Source of the DNA: Nematostella vectensis
Taxonomy: Eukaryota; Cnidaria; Anthozoa; Actiniaria; Edwardsiidae
Assembly (NCBI RefSeq): GCF_932526225.1
Contig: NC_064047.1
Span: 7,689,501 to 7,749,500, forward strand
Direction: 5' to 3'
Length of the DNA: 60,000 nt
The notes under the pieces were generated by a model. That model was not told the origin of the DNA and ran no database searches. It worked only from the letters and a program-made list of their open reading frames with translations. Below are positions 54,930-60,000 of this stretch, piece by piece. A program made the translations under genes and the position numbers. Position 1 is the stretch's first letter, and the number at the start of each line of letters is the position of its first letter.

Positions 54930-57900
54930 CCTTTTTCGTCTGTTTCCTTATTCGCTCAGTTCCCTTTTCAAATCCGGGGGGGTACTTAAATGATACCTTT
55001 TAATTCGAGTTGAAACAGTATTTAGGCATAACAGTTTATTCAGAACAAGTCCAACAGCATTTTCGTCGGGTAAATTTCGATGCTTTAACGTGCTCGCTGC
55101 TAAGAGGAGCTGTGAACATGAGACTCTATCTGCTACAAAAGGTCAAATTACGAAATGCGTGCAATCGCTTTCACAAATGAATCTAGCAAAAGAGAGGAAA
55201 TCTACCTCTCATCTAATAAATGTATTTGTATCTTGGGCTTTATTTCCAAACGCATTAATATATTTAGAGGGGAAATATTCACGCTTTACTTGACTACGTA
55301 CGTATGTCGTGTGAATTTGACCTTGCTAACAAAACCACAATTTGACAGATAGTGTTGTTGTCAATTAACACCTTGGCTACTAGATATGGCTCTGACAAAA
55401 CAAATAGATTAGTGCAGTGACACGAATAGGGGACTGCTCCTTATTCAAGTTAGTTTTCGCGAATAAGGAAATGGAATCTCCCAACGTCCAATTTCGTTTT
55501 ACGACTTTATCCGAATAAGGAATAGACTATGAAGAGGGTTGTCAGTGTTTGCTCATCATTTCTCAATAAAGGACATGAAATTTCATAACTCCCGATTCGC
55601 TTTTAAGACTCCTTTCTAAAGAGTTCTCGAAAAAGGAAATGGTATTTCATAACTCCCGATCTCGTTTTAACTACTTATCCGAATAAGGAATAGACTAAAA
55701 AGAGGGTCGTTAGTGTTTTTTAAACATTTCTCGAAAAAGGAAATGGTATTTCATAACGCCTGATTTCGTTTTACATACTTATCCGAATAAGGAATAGACT
55801 AAAGAGAGGGTTCTTTAGTATTTTCTAAACATTTCTCGAAAAAGGAAATGGTATTTAATAACGCCTGATTTCGTTTTAACTACTTATCCGAATAAGGAAT
55901 AGACTAAAGAGAGGGTTCTTTAGTATTTTCTTAACATTTCTCGAATAAGGAAATGGTATTTAATAACGCCTGATTTCGTTTTAACTACTTATCCGAATAA
56001 GCAATAGACTAAAGAGAGGGTTCTTTAGTATTTTCTTAACATTTCTCGAATAAGGAAATGGTATTTAATAACGCCTGATTTCGTTTTACCTACTTATCCG
56101 AATAAGCAATAGACTAAAGAGAGGGTTTTTTAGTATTTTCTTAACATTTCTCGAATAAGGAAATGGTATTTCATAACGCCTGATTTCGTTTTACCTACTT
56201 ATCCGAATAAGCAATAGGCTAAAGAGAGGGTTCTTAAGTATTTTATAAACATTTTTCGAATATGGAAATGGTATTTCATAACGCCTGATTTCTTTTTAAA
56301 TATCAATTCGAATAAGCAATCTACTTTAAAGAGGATCGTTAGTATTTCCTCACAATTTGTTTAGAGGAGTATATTCGCGCTTTACTTGACTACGTACGTA
56401 TGTCGTGTGAATTTGACCTTGCTAACAAAACCACAATTTGACAGATAGTGCTTGTTGTCAATTAACACCTTGGCTACTACATAAGGCTCTGACAAAACAA
56501 ATAGATTAGTGCAGTGACACGAATAGGGGACTGCTCCTTATTCAAGTTAGTTTTCGCGAATAAGGAAATGGAATCTCCAAACGTCCCATTTCGTTTTACG
56601 ACTTATCCAAATAAGGAATAGACTATGAAGAGGGTTGTCAGTGTTTGCTCATCATTTCTCAATAAAGGACATGAAATTTCATAACGCCCGATTTCGCTTA
56701 ACGACTCCTTTCGAAAGAGTTCTCGAAAAAGGAAATGGTATTTCATAACTCCCTATCTCGTTTTAACTGTACTTATCCGAATAAGGAATAGACTAAAAAG
56801 AGGGTTTTTTATGTTTTCTAAACATTTCTCGAATAAATAAATGGAATCTTCCAACTTCCGATTTCGTTTTACCTACTTATCCGAATAAGGAATAGACTAA
56901 AGAGAGGGTTCTTAGTGTTTGCTCATCATTTCTCAATAAAGGAAATGAAATTTCATAACTCCCGATTCGCTTTTACGACTCCTTTCTAAAGAGTTCCCGA
57001 AAAAGGAAATGGTATTTCATAACGCCTGATTTCGTTTTAACTACTTATCCGAATAAGGAATAAACTATGAAGAGGATTGTCAGTGTTTGCTCATCATTTC
57101 TCAATAAAGGAAAGGAAATTTCATAACTCCCGATTTCGCTTTAACTACTCCTTTCGAAAGAGTTCTCGAAAAAGGAAATTGTATTTCATAACTCCCTATC
57201 TCGTTTTAACTACTTATCCGAATAAGGAATAGACTAAAGAGAGGGTTCTTTAGTACTTTCTAAACATTTCTCGAATAAGTAAATGGAATCTCCCAACGTC
57301 CTATTTCGTTTTACTACTTATCCGAATAAGGAATAGACTAAAGAGAGGGTTCTTTAGTACTTTCTAAACATTTCTCGTATAAGGAAATGGTATTTCATAA
57401 CGCCTGATTTCGTTTTAACTACTGTTTCGGCATAAATCTATTACATAAGTGACAAGTGACAGTTTCGTTAATATCGATTTCAACCACGTGATTATAATCC
57501 ATTGTAAATCAGTCAGATCAACAGTAACCGAGATCGGAACTCTGAAATACAGCTAACCAGTACGATTACAAAACCTACAGCCAACCAGGACTTTGAGAAT
57601 CAGAAAACACGATAGGATACGCCATTGAAGTAAGTTAATTTGTGAGTTTGAATAACTGTAAATAAGCTTTGATTCCATGCAATCAATGTAAATCAAATAA
57701 CTTTCATTCATTCTAGATCGAATAAATATATCTTTACACATCGTTGGATTGTTATACGGTTTGTGGCGAAATCCTCACGGGAACCTAACGCAACAACTAC
57801 CTATCCCAATAAGGAATAGACTAAAAACTGGATTGTCAGTGTTTGCTCATCATTTCTCAATAAAGGAAATGGAATTTCATAACGCCTGATTTCGCTTAAA

Positions 57901-58130
57901 CGACGCCTTTCGAAAGAGTTCTCGAAAAAGGAAATGGTATTTCATAACTCCCGATCTCGTTTTAACTTACCTATGCCGAATAAGGAATAAACTCAAAAAG
58001 AAGATTGTCAGTGTTTTTTCAACATCTCTTGAAAAAGGAAATGGCATTACATAACGCCTGATTTCGTTTTTACTACTTTTTTTTTTACCGAAAAAGGAAT
58101 GGAGTAAAAAGAAGATTGTTAGCGTGTTTT
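54930..58130. repeat. 105-bp tandem repeat system, left arm
   Basis: In the best-ordered part, GAGAGGG landmarks start at 55801, 55906, 56011, 56116 and 56221, exactly 105 bp apart. Each unit has two half-motifs, TTATCCGAATAAGGAATAGA and TCTCGAATAAGGAAATGG, plus CGCCTGATTTCGTTTTA. A non-repeated module (ACTTGACTACGTACGTATGT to CAATTTGACAGATAGTG) appears twice in direct orientation, near 55285 and 56380. Units thin out after 57420 and resume at 57790-58130. No transposase gene. Confidence 0.88.
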
Positions 58131-59270
58131 TTTTTTTCAACATCGGCTTGTTTGGGTTTCCTAATATTTCTTGTATTGTGCACCCCCCACCCGCAATTTT
58201 GTGCCAACCCCCCCCCCCCCCCCCCCCCCGCAATCCGCAATCTTATATGGCATGCTACGGTTCTGGCCCAGCTCTAGTGTGTGCTATAAATGTATTTATA
58301 AATATATTAAAATACAGAGTTTGGACCATTATTTGAAGTCTTGTTTAATTCTATGTTATTGCAATAAAAACACTGTACAGTGTGTTGCCCAAGATCAACA
58401 CTTTCTAACGAACTTTGGCAAATGATACACGATACAAGCAAGTAAATTGTCCTATGTCCAAGCCGCAAGGACATGCAGTCCAGCTTATCTTTATCATCGT
58501 GCTCTTGTTAACGCTGTCAGTAAGGTAATTTATACATATTCTATGCTTTTAATTTGAATGGTCTCTGGTTATATCAGAAGATGTAGCAAAGCCGGTGATA
58601 GGAAGGCTCCCTGTTCTTTCTTTCTCAACAAGTAAATAAACACTACTTATGGTAAATAGTTTGTTGTTTAGGTGTATCGGCCTTGTAACTAGATACTCTA
58701 GCGGCTCCCCTGCCTTGAATTTCAACGCTTCGTGTGTGGGTTAGGGCTAGGCCCGAAGAACATTAAACAGATAACATAAATATAAAAATAAATATGAAAA
58801 TAAATATAAGGCTGAAAAGCGCAACTCAGATACCCCATCCCAATAGAAGGCCACTGGATTAAGACAGCTAGGCAGCCTGTGGATGAAGATTTATACTCCT
58901 CATTGTACCAATGCGTTTTACAACAGTACCAGTTTCACAGTTTAGGTTACACCCTGACACTGATATAAATGTTCGATAAGGATGGTTCCCACGTCATTAC
59001 CTCATGGTATCATTGTAATATTCAAGTCCATCATTTGAACGTTGTCCCCTTGTAGCTAGCTTGCTAGCAATGGAAGGCTAAGAGACAGGGAAGCTATGTC
59101 GTTAAGCGCGCAAAATGGGTATTAACGTCCATATCAATCGAAACGTTGCAGAAAAGCTACTTTCCGACGCCAGGGTGCTGGTAAACAACGCAGTTGACGC
59201 AGTACACATTTCGAATGGAGATGTTTCTCCTAGATTCAAAATTTCAATTGACTGTAGAGATGGAATGGAA
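58131..59270. other. Central segment between inverted repeat arms
   Basis: Unique sequence between the two arms of the 105-bp repeat system. It contains a C-run at 58208-58229 and no open frame that I recognise. Confidence 0.4.
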
Positions 59271-59274
59271 TGTG

Positions 59275-60000
59275 TCCTCATGTGTCCTCATAGTCTATTC
59301 CTTATGCGGATAAAGTCGTAAAACGAAATGGGACGTTGGGAGATTCCATTTCCTTATCCGCGAAAACTAACTTGAATAAGGAGCAGTTGCCTATTCGTGT
59401 CACTGCACTAATCTATTTGTTTTGTCAGAGCCTTATGTAGTAGCCAAGGTGTTAATTGACAACAAGCACTATCTGTCAAATTGTGGTTTTGTTAGCAAGG
59501 TCAAATTCACACGACATACGTACGTAGTCAAGTAAAGCGCGAATATACTCCTCTAAACAAATTTTGAGAAAATACTAACAATCCTCTTTAAAGTAGATTC
59601 CTTATTCGAATAGATATTTAAAAAGAAATCAGGCGTTATGAAATACCATTTCCTTATTCGAGAAATGTTTAGAAAATACTAAAGAACCCTCTCTTTAGTC
59701 TATTCCTTATTCGGATAAGTAGTTAAAACGAAATCAGGCGTTATGAAATACCATTTCCTTTTTCGAGAAATGTTTAGAAAATACTAAAGAACCCTCTCTT
59801 TAGTCTATTCCTTATTCGGATAAGTATGTAAAACGAAATCAGGCGTTATGAAATACCATTTCCTTTTTCGAGAAATGTTTAAAAAACACTAACGACCCTC
59901 TTTTTAGTCTATTCCTTATTCGGATAAGTAGTTAAAACGAGATAGGGAGTTATGAAATACCATTTCCTTTTTCGAGAACTCTTTAGAAAGGAGTCGTAAA
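59275..60000. repeat. 105-bp repeat system, inverted right arm, cut by window edge
   Basis: The sequence is the reverse complement of the left arm: TCTATTCCTTATNCGGATAA, GCGTTATGAAATACCATTTC and, at about 59405-59545, the inverted ACATACGTACGTAGTCAAGT module. It continues to the end of the window, so the size of the full palindrome is unknown. Confidence 0.9.

Overview
The window looks like nuclear DNA from an invertebrate animal. It is intron-rich and AT-rich, packed with minisatellites and small transposons, and its genes are animal-specific: a CEP97 centrosomal protein, a rhodopsin-type GPCR, the mitochondrial pyruvate carrier MPC1 and a FANCG-like Fanconi anaemia protein. An anthozoan cnidarian (sea anemone type) is my best guess from the overall style, but the sequence does not prove it. 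All gene models were built by hand from splice sites, reading phase and family resemblance. No search was run.

Layout. 1-13761 (minus): CEP97, 18 exons whose phases all agree, running off the left edge after about 829 codons. Its introns hold trinucleotide repeats, 28-, 30-, 50- and 55-bp arrays, a 200-bp assembly gap, a MITE and a tRNA-derived SINE. 13762-16640: upstream region with a G-rich strand, a CArG box and an inverted-repeat pair. 16676-19714: a GC-rich island with a decayed minus-strand gene in three pieces (zinc-binding head, unknown middle, possible family-B DNA polymerase palm) and one unknown plus-strand ORF. 20428-23970: no gene seen. 23982-28770 (plus): TATA promoter, 5'UTR intron with a hammerhead ribozyme, and a five-coding-exon GPCR. 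30672-35875 (plus): MPC1, which needs a 4-nt microexon. 37436-52369 (minus): the C-terminal half of a FANCG-like gene, tail-to-tail with MPC1. One of its introns contains about 7.8 kb of 66-bp satellite, and another contains a second hammerhead ribozyme. 52400-60000: a LINE 3' end, an 18-bp minisatellite, and a large 105-bp repeat system with an inverted arm at the right edge.

Most notable points: two structurally complete type I hammerhead ribozymes; a 4-nt coding microexon in MPC1; a TTAA-flanked MITE family with three copies; several tandem repeats that appear to start at exon/intron junctions; a GC-rich polymerase-like element; and a foldback-like repeat at the right end. The genes are not functionally linked. 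CEP97 (cilia), MPC1 (pyruvate import) and FANCG (DNA repair) are ordinary neighbours.
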